NCBI RefSeq assembly: GCF_902806985.1
Contig: NZ_CADCXY010000006.1
Span: forward strand, 1-64,000
Source: Pseudidiomarina piscicola
Lineage (GTDB): Bacteria > Pseudomonadota > Gammaproteobacteria > Enterobacterales > Alteromonadaceae
DNA length: 64,000 nt
Direction: 5' to 3'
The position numbers and the translations under genes are program-made. Every line of letters starts with the position of its first letter. The first letter of the stretch is position 1. This document shows, piece after piece, positions 17,431 to 27,163 of the stretch. The notes under the pieces are model-generated. The model was not told where the DNA came from. It made no database searches and worked only from the letters and a program-made list of their open reading frames with translations.

Positions 17431-17464
17431 AAAAAAGCCAATGCTAAACCAAGCATTGGCTTTT
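17431..17464. terminator. Bidirectional rho-independent terminator
   Basis: The stem AAAAGCCAATGCT / AGCATTGGCTTTT (17433-17445 and 17452-17464) with a 6-base loop lies just after the MFS stop. On the minus strand it also ends transcription of the DUF3185 gene, where the U-tract is longer (six). Confidence 0.8.
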
Positions 17465-17488
17465 CCGAATGAGCTAACTTAATTAACT

Positions 17489-17530
17489 GCGGTTTACTTG
17501 CCGCGGTTTACTTGCCGCGGATTACTTACC
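17489..17530. repeat. Three tandem 14-bp repeats at the 3' end of the DUF3185 gene
   Basis: GCGGTTTACTTGCC occurs at 17489-17502 and 17503-17516, and with two changes (GCGGATTACTTACC) at 17517-17530. On the minus strand the last copy contains the final codons and stop of the DUF3185 gene (CGC GGT AAG TAA). The other two copies therefore repeat a CGCGGYAAGTAA-like stop region downstream of the gene. Confidence 0.8.
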
Positions 17531-17719
17531 GCGGATAGTCCCGTACAGCCCTGCGATTACGGCAACAGCTCCGGCAATTAAGTACCACATTGCGTTATCC
17601 GTGGTTTCACCTGTGACGGCCTGCGACACTTCAGAGGCCGCTGAGTTGTAGGCTTCATAACCGAAGTAAAGCAAAATAATACCTACGACAAGCAAAATAA
17701 TTCCGAGAAGTTTATTCAT
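17522..17719 (-). CDS. DUF3185-family small membrane protein
   Basis: 65 residues with two hydrophobic helices (KLLGIILLVVGIILLYFGY and AMWYLIAGAVAVIAGLYGTI) joined by a polar loop (EAYNSAASEVSQAVTGET). This is the layout of the DUF3185 family, and the YEAYNSA segment after helix one is typical. The function is unknown; it is an inner-membrane protein. A GGA-containing ribosome binding site precedes the ATG at 17719. It stands alone between dps and the thiamine operon. Confidence 0.8.
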   Translation of the reverse strand: MNKLLGIILLVVGIILLYFGYEAYNSAASEVSQAVTGETTDNAMWYLIAGAVAVIAGLYGTIRGK

Positions 17720-17772
17720 GAAACAGTCCTTTTATGAGTGTAGGAATTTCGATACAACCGCCTTGAGCATAG

Positions 17773-17809
17773 CAAAAAACCGAGACGATACAATCGCCTC
17801 GGCTTTTTT
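17773..17809 (-). terminator. Terminator of dps
   Basis: The stem CCGAGACGAT / ATCGCCTCGG (17780-17789 and 17793-17802, one mismatch) is flanked by A6 and T6 runs. It lies 15 bases behind the dps stop and would terminate in either direction. Confidence 0.8.
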
Positions 17810-17823
17810 GCGTACTATAAAGC

Positions 17824-18300
17824 TTATGAACCCAAGTAAGAGGTGAGCATCCAAGCAGTTTTTTCCTGCTCTTTAATGTAATCGCTCATCAAGGCCGACG
17901 TGCCTTCGTCGCCTGCGTCTCCGGCGAGCTCCAAAATTTCGCGCTGTAAGCGAATGGTGGTGCGGTAGCTTTCAAGAATTTCACGAACACATGCTTTACC
18001 GTCGTGAATATCTTTAGCTTCTTGAATCTCGCTACTCTTAATGTACGTTGAGTAGGCGTGCAGAGGGCGTTGACCTAAAGTCAAAATACGCTCGGCAATT
18101 TCGTCTACTTTTAGCAGTAGGTCGTTGTAGGTTTCTTCAAACTTGGCGTGCAGTTCGAAGAACTCTTGCCCTTTGATGTTCCAGTGAAAACCACGGACAT
18201 TCATATAGAACACTTGATAATTCGACAGCAACTGGTTTAGCTTCTCTGCCAACTGCTCAGCATGATGCTGATCAAGACCAATAACGTTTAATTGTTGCAT
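17824..18300 (-). CDS. dps: Dps, ferritin-like DNA-binding protein from starved cells
   Basis: 158 residues, the usual Dps length. Ferroxidase ligands are visible: His39 in RGFHWNIKG, His51 and Glu55 in ELHAKFEE, and Asp66 and Glu70 in VDEIAERI. Dps forms a 12-subunit shell that oxidises and stores iron using peroxide and can protect DNA. The short N-terminus (MQQLNVIGLD) has no lysine-rich tail, so DNA binding may be weak. It is a single-gene unit with its own terminator. Confidence 0.95.
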   Translation of the reverse strand: MQQLNVIGLDQHHAEQLAEKLNQLLSNYQVFYMNVRGFHWNIKGQEFFELHAKFEETYNDLLLKVDEIAERILTLGQRPLHAYSTYIKSSEIQEAKDIHDGKACVREILESYRTTIRLQREILELAGDAGDEGTSALMSDYIKEQEKTAWMLTSYLGS

Positions 18301-18406
18301 CTAAAGTCTCCTTGCTTGTTGCTAAATTTCTAGCTTCTACAACTAGATATGACTCCAAGTATAGACGCTTTCAAGGGCAACAGATAAAAGAAACAAACGA
18401 TTAAGC

Positions 18407-19333
18407 TTATCGGTTTTGCTCGGATTTACCGTCACGGATATGTTTTTCACCGCGTTGTTTGGCGAGCTGGATTTGTTTCTCGCGTTCGGCGAAACGCTCT
18501 TTCTGCTCAGTTGAGGTACTAGCGTAACAATGTGGGCAGCTAACCCCTTTTTGATAATGCTCTGATTGTTTTTCTGCTTCCGTAATTGGCATGCGACAGG
18601 CGTAGCACTGGTCGTAATCACCTTGTTGAAGGCCATGACGCACCGTAACGCGCTGGTCAAACACAAAGCAGTCGCCATTCCAACTGGTGTCTGACTCTGG
18701 CACTTCTTCTAAGTATTTTAAAATACCGCCTTTAAGGTGATAGACGTCATCAAAGCCTAACGACTTCAAATACGCCGTCGACTTTTCACAACGGATGCCA
18801 CCGGTACAGAACATCGCTACTTTCTTATGTTGTTCTGGGTCTAAATGGTCTTTTACGTACTGCGGGAAATCGCGGAAGCTTTCCGTTTTCGGATTCACTG
18901 CACCTTCGAAGGTGCCCACGGCATATTCATAGTCGTTACGGGTGTCGATGAGCAGAACTTCGGGATCACGAATAAGATCGTTCCAGTCTTTAGCTTCAAC
19001 GTAAGTACCCACGACATTTTTCGGGTCTACCCAGTCGATACCCATAGTAACAATCTCGGTCTTTAGTTTAACCTTCGTGCGGTAAAATGCCTGCGTGTCA
19101 CTAGGAGATTCTTTGTGCTCAATATCAGCAAATTCATCGCGAGCGCGGATAAATGCTAATACCTTGTCGATACCTTCACGGGTACCACAAATAGTACCGT
19201 TAATACCTTCGCGAGCGAGGAGTAGGGTGCCTTTAACCTCATTTTCCAGCATGCAATCGTATAGCGGCTGGCGAAATGATTCAAAAGCATTGAATTCGAC
19301 GAACTTATAAAGTGCGGCGCAAATATACATCAT
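18407..19333 (-). CDS. trhO: TrhO, tRNA uridine(34) hydroxylase (rhodanese-like, YceA)
   Basis: About 308 residues. The frame opens at 19375, but ATG 19333 or ATG 19330 ([10 protein letters not shown]), just behind AAGGAAA, is the start. The N-terminal domain has the family signature [16 protein letters not shown] rhodanese domain follows with the catalytic cysteine loop [12 protein letters not shown]. The C-terminal part has a Cys cluster (QCYACRMP and VSCPHCYAS) and a basic tail. TrhO makes 5-hydroxyuridine at tRNA position 34 using O2, the first step towards cmo5U/mo5U. Confidence 0.93.
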   Translation of the reverse strand: MMYICAALYKFVEFNAFESFRQPLYDCMLENEVKGTLLLAREGINGTICGTREGIDKVLAFIRARDEFADIEHKESPSDTQAFYRTKVKLKTEIVTMGIDWVDPKNVVGTYVEAKDWNDLIRDPEVLLIDTRNDYEYAVGTFEGAVNPKTESFRDFPQYVKDHLDPEQHKKVAMFCTGGIRCEKSTAYLKSLGFDDVYHLKGGILKYLEEVPESDTSWNGDCFVFDQRVTVRHGLQQGDYDQCYACRMPITEAEKQSEHYQKGVSCPHCYASTSTEQKERFAEREKQIQLAKQRGEKHIRDGKSEQNR

Positions 19334-19402
19334 ATTTTCCTTTTTTGGCGATTCGGATCGCAAATCCGAGGTCAAAATTTGCGCGCGCAGTTTAACATAT
19401 TT

Positions 19403-19936
19403 TTAGTCGTTGAGTAGTTCTTCAACAGCACCACGCAAACTTGTCATGCCATAGCGTTCACCTACGCTTAAGGCCTGTTCAACATCGGCACCTTTATACC
19501 AAGCCTCGCGCAAAGCCATCATGGCACCCACGCGGTTACTGCTAGCGCAATGCATAAAAATGGTTTTGTCTTCGTTGAGCCATAAGGTCTGATGAAACAG
19601 TTTGACGTTCTCTTCAGTTAAGCCTGCCGCCCCAGCAATCGGAATATGATAGTAGGCAAGGTGGTTATCGGTGGCCCATTCAGCTTCGTGAATATCATTC
19701 ATTTCAGCTTGGCTACGCAAATTAATCACCATGTCGACACCGCTGTCAGCCAGCAGTGCAAGTTCATGTTTTTTTGGCTGGCCACCGGCAAGGTGCTTCG
19801 GTGCAGGGTGTGAAAAATTATAAATTGATTGTACTTGCTCGCTGACAACCACAGAATCGCTAGAGGTAGGCTGCGTTGCGCAACCAGCAACACCCATAAC
19901 AACAAGTGATAAGAAAACTAATAGTCGTTTTTGCAT
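19403..19936 (-). CDS. Lipoprotein with a dual-specificity-phosphatase-like (DUF442/BLH type) domain
   Basis: 177 residues. The signal peptide has a lipobox (VVMGVAGC, Cys19), so the protein is probably membrane-anchored in the periplasm. The domain contains HLAGGQPKKHELALLADSGVDMVINLR, which is cut into the family's beta strands, and the phosphate-binding loop FMHCASSNRVGA. That loop has Cys130 and Arg135 with four residues between, as in DUF442/beta-lactamase-hydrolase-like proteins, rather than the five of classical tyrosine phosphatases. The substrate is unknown. It is transcribed towards trhO and divergently from recC. Confidence 0.8.
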   Translation of the reverse strand: MQKRLLVFLSLVVMGVAGCATQPTSSDSVVVSEQVQSIYNFSHPAPKHLAGGQPKKHELALLADSGVDMVINLRSQAEMNDIHEAEWATDNHLAYYHIPIAGAAGLTEENVKLFHQTLWLNEDKTIFMHCASSNRVGAMMALREAWYKGADVEQALSVGERYGMTSLRGAVEELLND

Positions 19937-20046
19937 CTGTTAAGCCCCTTAGTTTTGTTTCGCGCGACGCTAAATGTCGTACTGACTTGCTAGCCTAGCT
20001 GTGCATGATTGGGTAGGATGAACTTCATGCATGGAGAGGATAGCAA

Positions 20047-23000
20047 ATGAGTGAACAAAGCGCAGGATTAATCGTCGCCCACGGCCATAGGTTAGAGGAT
20101 CTAACTCAGTTGGTTGTACGGCTCACAGGGATTGCACCTCTCACCCCACTCGAGAGCGAGTGCGTACTGGTGCAATCGAACGGCATTGCACAGTGGTTAA
20201 AGCTACATTTGGCTGAGGCTACCGGTATCGCTGCGATGCTCGATGTTACTCTGCCAGCGCGGTTCCAGTGGCAAGCCTACCGAGCGGTGTTGGGAACCAA
20301 CCTACCGCGCCATTCACCCTTCGACAAAGACCGTTTAACCTGGCGCTTGATGCGGGTACTACCTAACTACCTTGGGCAGCCCGAATTCCAAGCGCTACAG
20401 AGCTATATGCAAGACGACATTGAACAGCGCAAGCTCTATCAGCTTTGCGAACGTTTGGCCGATCTCTTCGACCAGTATCAAATGTATCGTGCCGACTGGC
20501 TCGCGGACTGGGCAACTGGCGGCAATGTGCAGGCTGACGACGAAAATGCTTGGCAGCCAATACTTTGGCGAGCCTTGTTAAGTGATGTCGGGCAGCAAGG
20601 CTGGAATAACCGGGCTGAGTTACATCGACGCTTTGTCGAGGCAGCCAAGCAATTAACGCCGCAACAGCGACCCGCCGGGCTACCACCACGTATTATCGTG
20701 TTTGGCATCTCGAGTTTGCCACAGCAGATGATTGAAGTTTTACATGCCTTGTCGTCGTGTTGCCAAGTGATTTTATGTGTGCACAACCCGTGCAAGCATT
20801 TTTGGATGGACAGTATCGACGGCCGCGACCTATTTAAAGAAATCAAACGCAAACGTCAACATCGCAAACCAGGCCAAGCTGAGTTAGATATCACCAACCT
20901 ACACAGCGAGACACACCCACTATTAGCCTCTTGGGGTAAACAAGGCGGTGACTACATCGGTATGCTGGACCGGTTTGACGCCACGGCCGACAAAGCGGCC
21001 GACTTCCAAAGTTTGAATTTTGATTTATTTGACGAAACCTTACCAGCATCAGCCTCTCAGCTTAGTCAATTGCAAAGTGATGTGTTGCACCTTCGAAGTG
21101 TCGAAGAGGCGCGCAGCCAGTGGGCTGACATCTCGGCGGATAGCTCGGTTCAGTTTGTCAGCTGTCATAGCCCGCAGCGCGAAGTGGAAGTGCTGCACGA
21201 CCAACTGCTACATCTATTTGCGAATCATAAAAATTTAAAACCCAGCGATATCATTGTGATGGTGCCCGACGTTGATGGCTATGCACCTCATATCAATGCG
21301 GTGTTTGGTCAGTATCCGCGTGATGATCAACGTTATATTCCGTTCACTATTGCCGATCAGGGCATGCGGCATCGACACCCGGTGTTAGTGGCCTTAGAGT
21401 ATGTGCTGACACTGAATTTGCATCGTGCTACGGCAAGTGAAGTGTTAGACCTTCTACAAGTTGAGGCCATACAGCAGCGTTTTGCCCTTACCCAGCAAGA
21501 TGTCGCACAATTGCAAATCTGGTTACATGAAGCCGGTGTGCGTTGGGGCTTACATGAGCAGCATCGTCAAGCGCTTGGTTTGCCAGCTGCCGAGGGACGT
21601 AACTCGTGGTGGTTTGGCTTGCGTCGCATGCTGCTTGGTTATGCGTTGGGCGAGCAAAACGAAAGTTATTCGGCGTGGCAAAACGATGAGCCTTACCCTG
21701 AAGTCGGTGGCCTTGCAGCAAATGCAGCTGGAGCATTACAGCAGCTTGTGCGAGTACTTGATCAAGCGTTTGCACTGACGACTGAAGCGCTGTCACCAGG
21801 CCAATGGAGTGAGCACTTACAAGCACTCATGAGTAAGCTATTCGTAGCAAAGGATGACGCCGATGAATTGCTGTTAAGTCGATTAAGTAAACAGCTTGAA
21901 GCCTGGGTCGCAGCGACTGAAGCGGCGGACTTCAATGAACCTGTGCCGTTGACAGTGGTCGTTGAAAGCTGGCTTTCTCGGGTCGATGAGCATCAGCTCA
22001 ACCAACGGTTCTTAGCAGGTAGTGTCAATTTCGCAACCTTAATGCCGATGCGTGCGATTCCGTTTAAAGGGGTCTTTTTACTGGGAATGAACGATGGCGA
22101 TTATCCGCGTCAGCGTAAGCCTTTTGACTTTGATTTGATGGCGCATGACAGCCGGCCAGGTGACCGCTCGCGCCGTGAAGATGATCGGTACCTTTTCCTT
22201 GAAGCTATGTTATCTGCGCGGCAATGGTTGTATCTAAGTTGGTGCGGTCGCAGCATCAAAGATAATACTGAAAAGCCACCGTCGGTACTTGTCAGCCAAT
22301 TGCGCGAGCATTTGCAGCAACTTGGGGTCAGTGTGCCGGTGCAGCAACACTATTTACAGCCCTTTAATAAAGCCTACTTTACCCAGCAACACAGCGGAGA
22401 AGGCTATTTCACCTACGCTCAAGACTGGTATCGCTTACACCATGAGAAATTTAGCGCGCAAGCCCAGTATCAACCGCTTGAGGCATGGTTACCTGAGGCG
22501 CCGGTTAACCTTCAGCAGCTACATCATTTTTATAAAGAGCCGGCGCGTTGGTTGATGAACCTGAGGTTTCAGTCGTACTTGCCAACCCCGCGCGCCGACA
22601 GTAATGACGAAGAATTATTTGCGCTTGATGGGCTGACGCGTTGGCAATTAATTGATGCGATGAATCAGCCGCTAATGGATGCCGCAAATGACGGTGACGA
22701 CGATGAGCAGTGGCAGCAATGGTTGGTTAATTATGGCGCACGGTTGCAGCGCGAAGGACGCATCGGTGTAGGTGCGGGCGGTGAAACGCAAAAACAGCAG
22801 TTAGAAATTTCCGGGCGCCGGTTATGGTCGCGAGTGCAAGAACTCTGTGTAAAGTACCCACAGCCGCTACCACCGCTTTTAGTGCAGGCGGGCGCGCAGT
22901 TGAAAGTTGCCGATAGCTTTAATGGCCTACGTAAAAATACCGCCGGTAAGCGCATACGGCTTAAGCTTACAGCGAGTCGCGTGACAGAAAAAAATGGCTC

Positions 23001-23484
23001 ACCGCGCTTTGTGAAGCTTAGCCAAACATGGCTTGAACACTTGCTGTTGAACACTGCGGCGAGTACTGCGACCTACGTGGTTTCGGAAGAAAAGACTTGG
23101 TGTCTTCCCGAGCTCACTGGTGAAGATGCGAAATATCACATCGAGCAGTTACTAGTTTGTGCTGAGCAAGGTCTACGTGAACCCTTGCCCGTGCATTTAG
23201 AGCTCGTGTTAGCCGGCTGGCATAAAAATTTCGGTAAGAAAATAGCGGCCTTTATTGAGGGGGGTGAGTACGATTTTCTTAATGAGGCAGCCAAAAGTCG
23301 CTACGACGAGAATAATCCGCAGCAACATTTAACGGCTCTGCGTGTCGAGGCCCGTTATATGAGCCGGTTCTTTCCTGACTTTGCGGCCTTAATGCCGCAC
23401 CAAGAATGTGCCACTGCGCTTGCGGAAAAGCTATATCTGCCGCTTATTAGCGCCTTCAAGGAGGATGATAGTGATGCCGAATGA
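20047..23484 (+). CDS. recC: RecC, exodeoxyribonuclease V gamma subunit
   Basis: 1145 residues, close to E. coli RecC. The N-terminus LIVAHGHRLEDL and PLTPLESECVLVQSNGIAQWLK, together with FGISSLPQQMIEVLHAL and PMRAIPFKGVFLLGMNDGDYP, are characteristic. RecC is an inactivated helicase that recognises Chi and holds RecB and RecD in the complex that processes double-strand ends for recombination repair. The start is ATG 20047 behind GAGAGGATAGCAA. Its end overlaps recB by 11 bases. Confidence 0.97.
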   Translation: MSEQSAGLIVAHGHRLEDLTQLVVRLTGIAPLTPLESECVLVQSNGIAQWLKLHLAEATGIAAMLDVTLPARFQWQAYRAVLGTNLPRHSPFDKDRLTWRLMRVLPNYLGQPEFQALQSYMQDDIEQRKLYQLCERLADLFDQYQMYRADWLADWATGGNVQADDENAWQPILWRALLSDVGQQGWNNRAELHRRFVEAAKQLTPQQRPAGLPPRIIVFGISSLPQQMIEVLHALSSCCQVILCVHNPCKHFWMDSIDGRDLFKEIKRKRQHRKPGQAELDITNLHSETHPLLASWGKQGGDYIGMLDRFDATADKAADFQSLNFDLFDETLPASASQLSQLQSDVLHLRSVEEARSQWADISADSSVQFVSCHSPQREVEVLHDQLLHLFANHKNLKPSDIIVMVPDVDGYAPHINAVFGQYPRDDQRYIPFTIADQGMRHRHPVLVALEYVLTLNLHRATASEVLDLLQVEAIQQRFALTQQDVAQLQIWLHEAGVRWGLHEQHRQALGLPAAEGRNSWWFGLRRMLLGYALGEQNESYSAWQNDEPYPEVGGLAANAAGALQQLVRVLDQAFALTTEALSPGQWSEHLQALMSKLFVAKDDADELLLSRLSKQLEAWVAATEAADFNEPVPLTVVVESWLSRVDEHQLNQRFLAGSVNFATLMPMRAIPFKGVFLLGMNDGDYPRQRKPFDFDLMAHDSRPGDRSRREDDRYLFLEAMLSARQWLYLSWCGRSIKDNTEKPPSVLVSQLREHLQQLGVSVPVQQHYLQPFNKAYFTQQHSGEGYFTYAQDWYRLHHEKFSAQAQYQPLEAWLPEAPVNLQQLHHFYKEPARWLMNLRFQSYLPTPRADSNDEELFALDGLTRWQLIDAMNQPLMDAANDGDDDEQWQQWLVNYGARLQREGRIGVGAGGETQKQQLEISGRRLWSRVQELCVKYPQPLPPLLVQAGAQLKVADSFNGLRKNTAGKRIRLKLTASRVTEKNGSPRFVKLSQTWLEHLLLNTAASTATYVVSEEKTWCLPELTGEDAKYHIEQLLVCAEQGLREPLPVHLELVLAGWHKNFGKKIAAFIEGGEYDFLNEAAKSRYDENNPQQHLTALRVEARYMSRFFPDFAALMPHQECATALAEKLYLPLISAFKEDDSDAE

Positions 23485-26400
23485 GCCTGCACAGCCACTT
23501 GTACCACTACAGTTTCCGCTGCGTAATAGCCATTTGATTGAGGCCAGTGCCGGAACGGGTAAAACCTATACCATTGCGGCACTTTATTTACGTTTAGTGC
23601 TCGGTCACGATCCCGACGATACTGGCCAGCAGCATGCCGGTGAACGTATGAAATCACCTCGAGACATCTTGGTGGTGACCTTTACCGAAGCAGCGACTGA
23701 AGAGCTAAGAGACCGAATTCGTCAGCGGCTAACCGAAGCGGCTCGCTATTTTCGTGAAGAAACGAGCCAAGTTGACGGTTTTTTACAGCAATTGCGAGGC
23801 GACTATGCTGCCGAGTCATGGCCATTGCAAGCACGGCTGCTTGACCTGGCTGCGCAGCAAATGGACGAAGCCGCAGTTTCCACGATTCATGGCTGGTGTA
23901 ACAGTATGCTCAGCGAGCATGCGTTTGCCAGTGGTAGCTTATTTACCCAAACCTTAAATGCAGATAACAGTGACTTACGTTTACAAGCTGCACAGGACTA
24001 CTGGCGTCATTTTATTGCCTCGACGGCTGAACAAGATGTCACAGCTTACGAAATAATCACCGGGACATTTGCCAGCCCCGAAGCCATTGTAAAGCGCTGT
24101 AAAGAGGTAATACACCGTCCGCACCTGGCAGACTCGAACCTTGATAGCGTTTACACTTCTGTTAGCGCTAAGCAGGCGTTTCGAGAACGCTTTCACCAGC
24201 CTGAACTATGGCAAGCCAAGCTGGCAAACTTTCGTAACAGCGTGATGCCTAAAGTCGGAAATAAAGCTTATTTCGATGGGCGTAAGCTAAGAAGGGATTA
24301 TATAGAGACGTGGCTAGCCGCGATTGACGACTGGCTTGATGAATTGACTGTGGCTGGCGCACATGCAGCCTTGACACCGGATCTCAGTTCAAGTGCGCAA
24401 CTACGCCTGACCCCAACTGGTATGGAAGAGGCGGCAAAATACACGCTCGATGCCGATGAGTTAGCATTTTTGAACCTGCTGGACGAAATGTGGCAAGCTC
24501 ACGCAGCATTACCAGACCCGGCGGCCGACCTACTAATGCATGCTGCTCACTGGACTCAGGAGCGGTTCCGCGAACTACAGCAGCAACGTGCTGAAATAGG
24601 CTTCGATGATATGCTGACACGACTGCGTGATGCGCTACGTGGTGATAACGGCACGCAGTTAGCCAATAAATTGCGCGAACAATTTCCAATTGCCATGATC
24701 GATGAGTTTCAGGATACCGACCCGGTGCAATATGAAATCTTCGATAGGGTTTACTCTATTGCTGATACCGGAGACGAGCAAGGGATCTTCTTGATCGGTG
24801 ATCCTAAACAAGCGATCTATTCATTCCGAAGTGCCGACATCTATACCTACTTATCGGCACGGCGCGCAACCGCAGGTCGTCATCACACTCTAGGTACTAA
24901 CTTTCGTTCGACACAAGCGATGGTAGACGCCGCCAACCAACTTTTTTTGCAAGCAGAAGAATCACCCAGCGGTGCCTTCTTATTTAAGCAGGGCGATGAA
25001 AATCCACTTCCGTTTTTACCCGTGAAGGCGAACGACTTAGCAAGTGATTTTGTCTGTGACGGGCAACAACCAGCCGCTATTGAGTTTGATCATGTGCCAA
25101 GCGACAGCGGGGGGAATAACCCCGATCTTGACCGTGCGCTCGCAGCCGGTTTCGCGGAGCGCATTGTGCAGCTATTGAACAACCCCAGTGCTGGTTTTAA
25201 AGACCGCTCAACTGGCGAGTTCCAGCCGCTGCAGCCAAAGCATATTGCGGTGTTAGTAACCAGTGGAAATCAGGCCAACTGGATCCGCCAAGCGTTTCGT
25301 CAGCGTGGGCTGGGAAGTGTCTATCTTTCTGAGCGTGAGTCGGTGTTTACCGGCAAGCAAGCCATGGACGTGTATACCTTGCTTGAAGCTTGCGCGAATC
25401 CTCGAGATCCGAGCCGTATTAGAGGTGTTTTAGGCTGTGAGCTACTCGGTTTGGAATTACAGGAAGTTGCTGAAATAACCGATCAAGAGTTGCGCTGGGA
25501 TAGCTTTGCGGAGCAATTTGCCAACTATCATGCACTATGGCTAAAACAAGGGGTTTTGGCCATGCTGCAACGCGTGTTGCACGACTTTAACGTGCCTGCA
25601 CGGCTCCTGGCCGGACCGAACGGCGAGCGTGAACTCACCGATGTATTGCATATTGCCGAGCTGCTACAGCAACAAGCGCAACTGGTCGAAGGTCACCATG
25701 GTTTGCTGCGCTTTATGATTGAGCATATTGAGCAGGCGAACGACGAAAATAACAGCGCCAGTAATGCTGAACTGCAAGTGCGTTTGGAAAGTGATGCTGA
25801 GCTGATTCAAGTGGTAACCATCCATAAGTCTAAAGGTCTGCAATACCCACTTGTATTTTTACCCTTTGTGATGCGTGGTCGACAAGACAAGGTAACCTTC
25901 CCCCATCGTTACCACGATGACCAAGGCCGCTTAAATGTAGCCTTAAATGACGACGACAAAGAGGTCGTCGAAAAAATTCGCAACGAGTTGTTTGCCGAGG
26001 AAGTGCGAAAACTTTATGTTGCCGTGACCCGCGCCCAATACGCGACCTTTATTGGCATCGCCGACTATAAAACCCGCGCAAATACGGCGTTAAATTATCT
26101 ATTTTCTAGTGCCAAAGACGAGTCTGAGCAAAATCACCAAAAGCCAAGCTTAGACGAATTTGCCCTTACTGGAATCAGTCACAGTTATGAGCTTCCAAGT
26201 GCGACCCACTGCACGGCTTATGTATCGAGTGAAACGAAACCTAATCAGTTTGATGTTTGTAAAATGCCAACTGAGCACCGGTTTGAGCCGTGGTGGGTGG
26301 CAAGCTATAGCGCGCTGCGTTATGGCGAGTGGGTGGCCAGTGATGATGCTGAAGGCGGTAATATTGTTGAGGGCTTACATGAGGACCAAACCGAGACTAT

Positions 26401-27163
26401 CGAACAGCCCGCAGTAAATACCATTCATAGCTTTCCCCGCGGTGCGACACCAGGTACTTTTTTGCATAATTTACTTGAAGATGCTGGCAACGAGGGCTTT
26501 GCCGAACTGATTCAGGAACCCGACAGTTTCGCTGCTTGGGTTGCCGAGCGAACCCAGTTAGCGCCGTGGGCTGACTACCAGCATGTGCTGCAGCAATGGC
26601 TAAGTGAGTACTTGCAAACCGAGTTCGTATTAGATGATAAAGAGCAAGCACGCTGCCGGTTAAGTGACTTGAAACTATATCAACCCGAGCCAGAGTTTTG
26701 GTTCCCTGCACGCCACGTCGATGCCGAGCAGCTCGATCTGTTAGTGCGCAGTCATGTGTTGCCCGAATATGGTCGACCACGGGTTCTACAAACCACCCTC
26801 AATGGCATGCTCAAAGGTTTTATTGATTTGGTGTTTGAATGGCAAGGTAAGTACTACGTTGCTGACTACAAATCGAATTACCTAGGCGCCAATGATGCGG
26901 CTTATTTGCCAGCAAAAATGCGCGCCAAAATTCTTGAAAGTCGTTATGACATGCAATTTGTCATTTACACCCTAGCACTGCATAAGTTACTGCAGTCGCG
27001 TTTGGCTGATTACGATTACGACACACATGTAGGCGGTGCCGTGTATCTCTTTTTGCGAGGGCATCAAGCCCCCTCTGGTGGTGCTTTCTGCCATCGACCG
27101 AGTCGCCAGTTAATCGAAGAACTTGAGCAGCTTTTTGCCCACGAGGAGCCAGTATGCAATTGA
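23474..27163 (+). CDS. recB: RecB, exodeoxyribonuclease V beta subunit
   Basis: About 1229 residues from ATG 23474 (GTG 23471 is possible), behind a strong AAGGAGG at 23458-23464. The frame itself is open from 23408. UvrD-type helicase motifs are present: EASAGTGKTYTI (Walker A), AMIDEFQDTDPVQY (Walker B), FLIGDPKQAIYSFR, VVTIHKSKGLQYP and LYVAVTRAQ. The C-terminal nuclease has GFIDLVFEWQGKYYVADYKSN in pieces: Asp-Leu-Val-Phe and the catalytic D-Y-K. It overlaps recC at the start and recD by 10 bases at the end, indicating coupled translation of the complex. Confidence 0.97.
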   Translation: MPNEPAQPLVPLQFPLRNSHLIEASAGTGKTYTIAALYLRLVLGHDPDDTGQQHAGERMKSPRDILVVTFTEAATEELRDRIRQRLTEAARYFREETSQVDGFLQQLRGDYAAESWPLQARLLDLAAQQMDEAAVSTIHGWCNSMLSEHAFASGSLFTQTLNADNSDLRLQAAQDYWRHFIASTAEQDVTAYEIITGTFASPEAIVKRCKEVIHRPHLADSNLDSVYTSVSAKQAFRERFHQPELWQAKLANFRNSVMPKVGNKAYFDGRKLRRDYIETWLAAIDDWLDELTVAGAHAALTPDLSSSAQLRLTPTGMEEAAKYTLDADELAFLNLLDEMWQAHAALPDPAADLLMHAAHWTQERFRELQQQRAEIGFDDMLTRLRDALRGDNGTQLANKLREQFPIAMIDEFQDTDPVQYEIFDRVYSIADTGDEQGIFLIGDPKQAIYSFRSADIYTYLSARRATAGRHHTLGTNFRSTQAMVDAANQLFLQAEESPSGAFLFKQGDENPLPFLPVKANDLASDFVCDGQQPAAIEFDHVPSDSGGNNPDLDRALAAGFAERIVQLLNNPSAGFKDRSTGEFQPLQPKHIAVLVTSGNQANWIRQAFRQRGLGSVYLSERESVFTGKQAMDVYTLLEACANPRDPSRIRGVLGCELLGLELQEVAEITDQELRWDSFAEQFANYHALWLKQGVLAMLQRVLHDFNVPARLLAGPNGERELTDVLHIAELLQQQAQLVEGHHGLLRFMIEHIEQANDENNSASNAELQVRLESDAELIQVVTIHKSKGLQYPLVFLPFVMRGRQDKVTFPHRYHDDQGRLNVALNDDDKEVVEKIRNELFAEEVRKLYVAVTRAQYATFIGIADYKTRANTALNYLFSSAKDESEQNHQKPSLDEFALTGISHSYELPSATHCTAYVSSETKPNQFDVCKMPTEHRFEPWWVASYSALRYGEWVASDDAEGGNIVEGLHEDQTETIEQPAVNTIHSFPRGATPGTFLHNLLEDAGNEGFAELIQEPDSFAAWVAERTQLAPWADYQHVLQQWLSEYLQTEFVLDDKEQARCRLSDLKLYQPEPEFWFPARHVDAEQLDLLVRSHVLPEYGRPRVLQTTLNGMLKGFIDLVFEWQGKYYVADYKSNYLGANDAAYLPAKMRAKILESRYDMQFVIYTLALHKLLQSRLADYDYDTHVGGAVYLFLRGHQAPSGGAFCHRPSRQLIEELEQLFAHEEPVCN

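Noticed and set aside
23355-23657. Minus-strand open frames inside the rec genes
   Set aside because: They are shadows of recC/recB/recD, which have full sets of conserved motifs on the plus strand.
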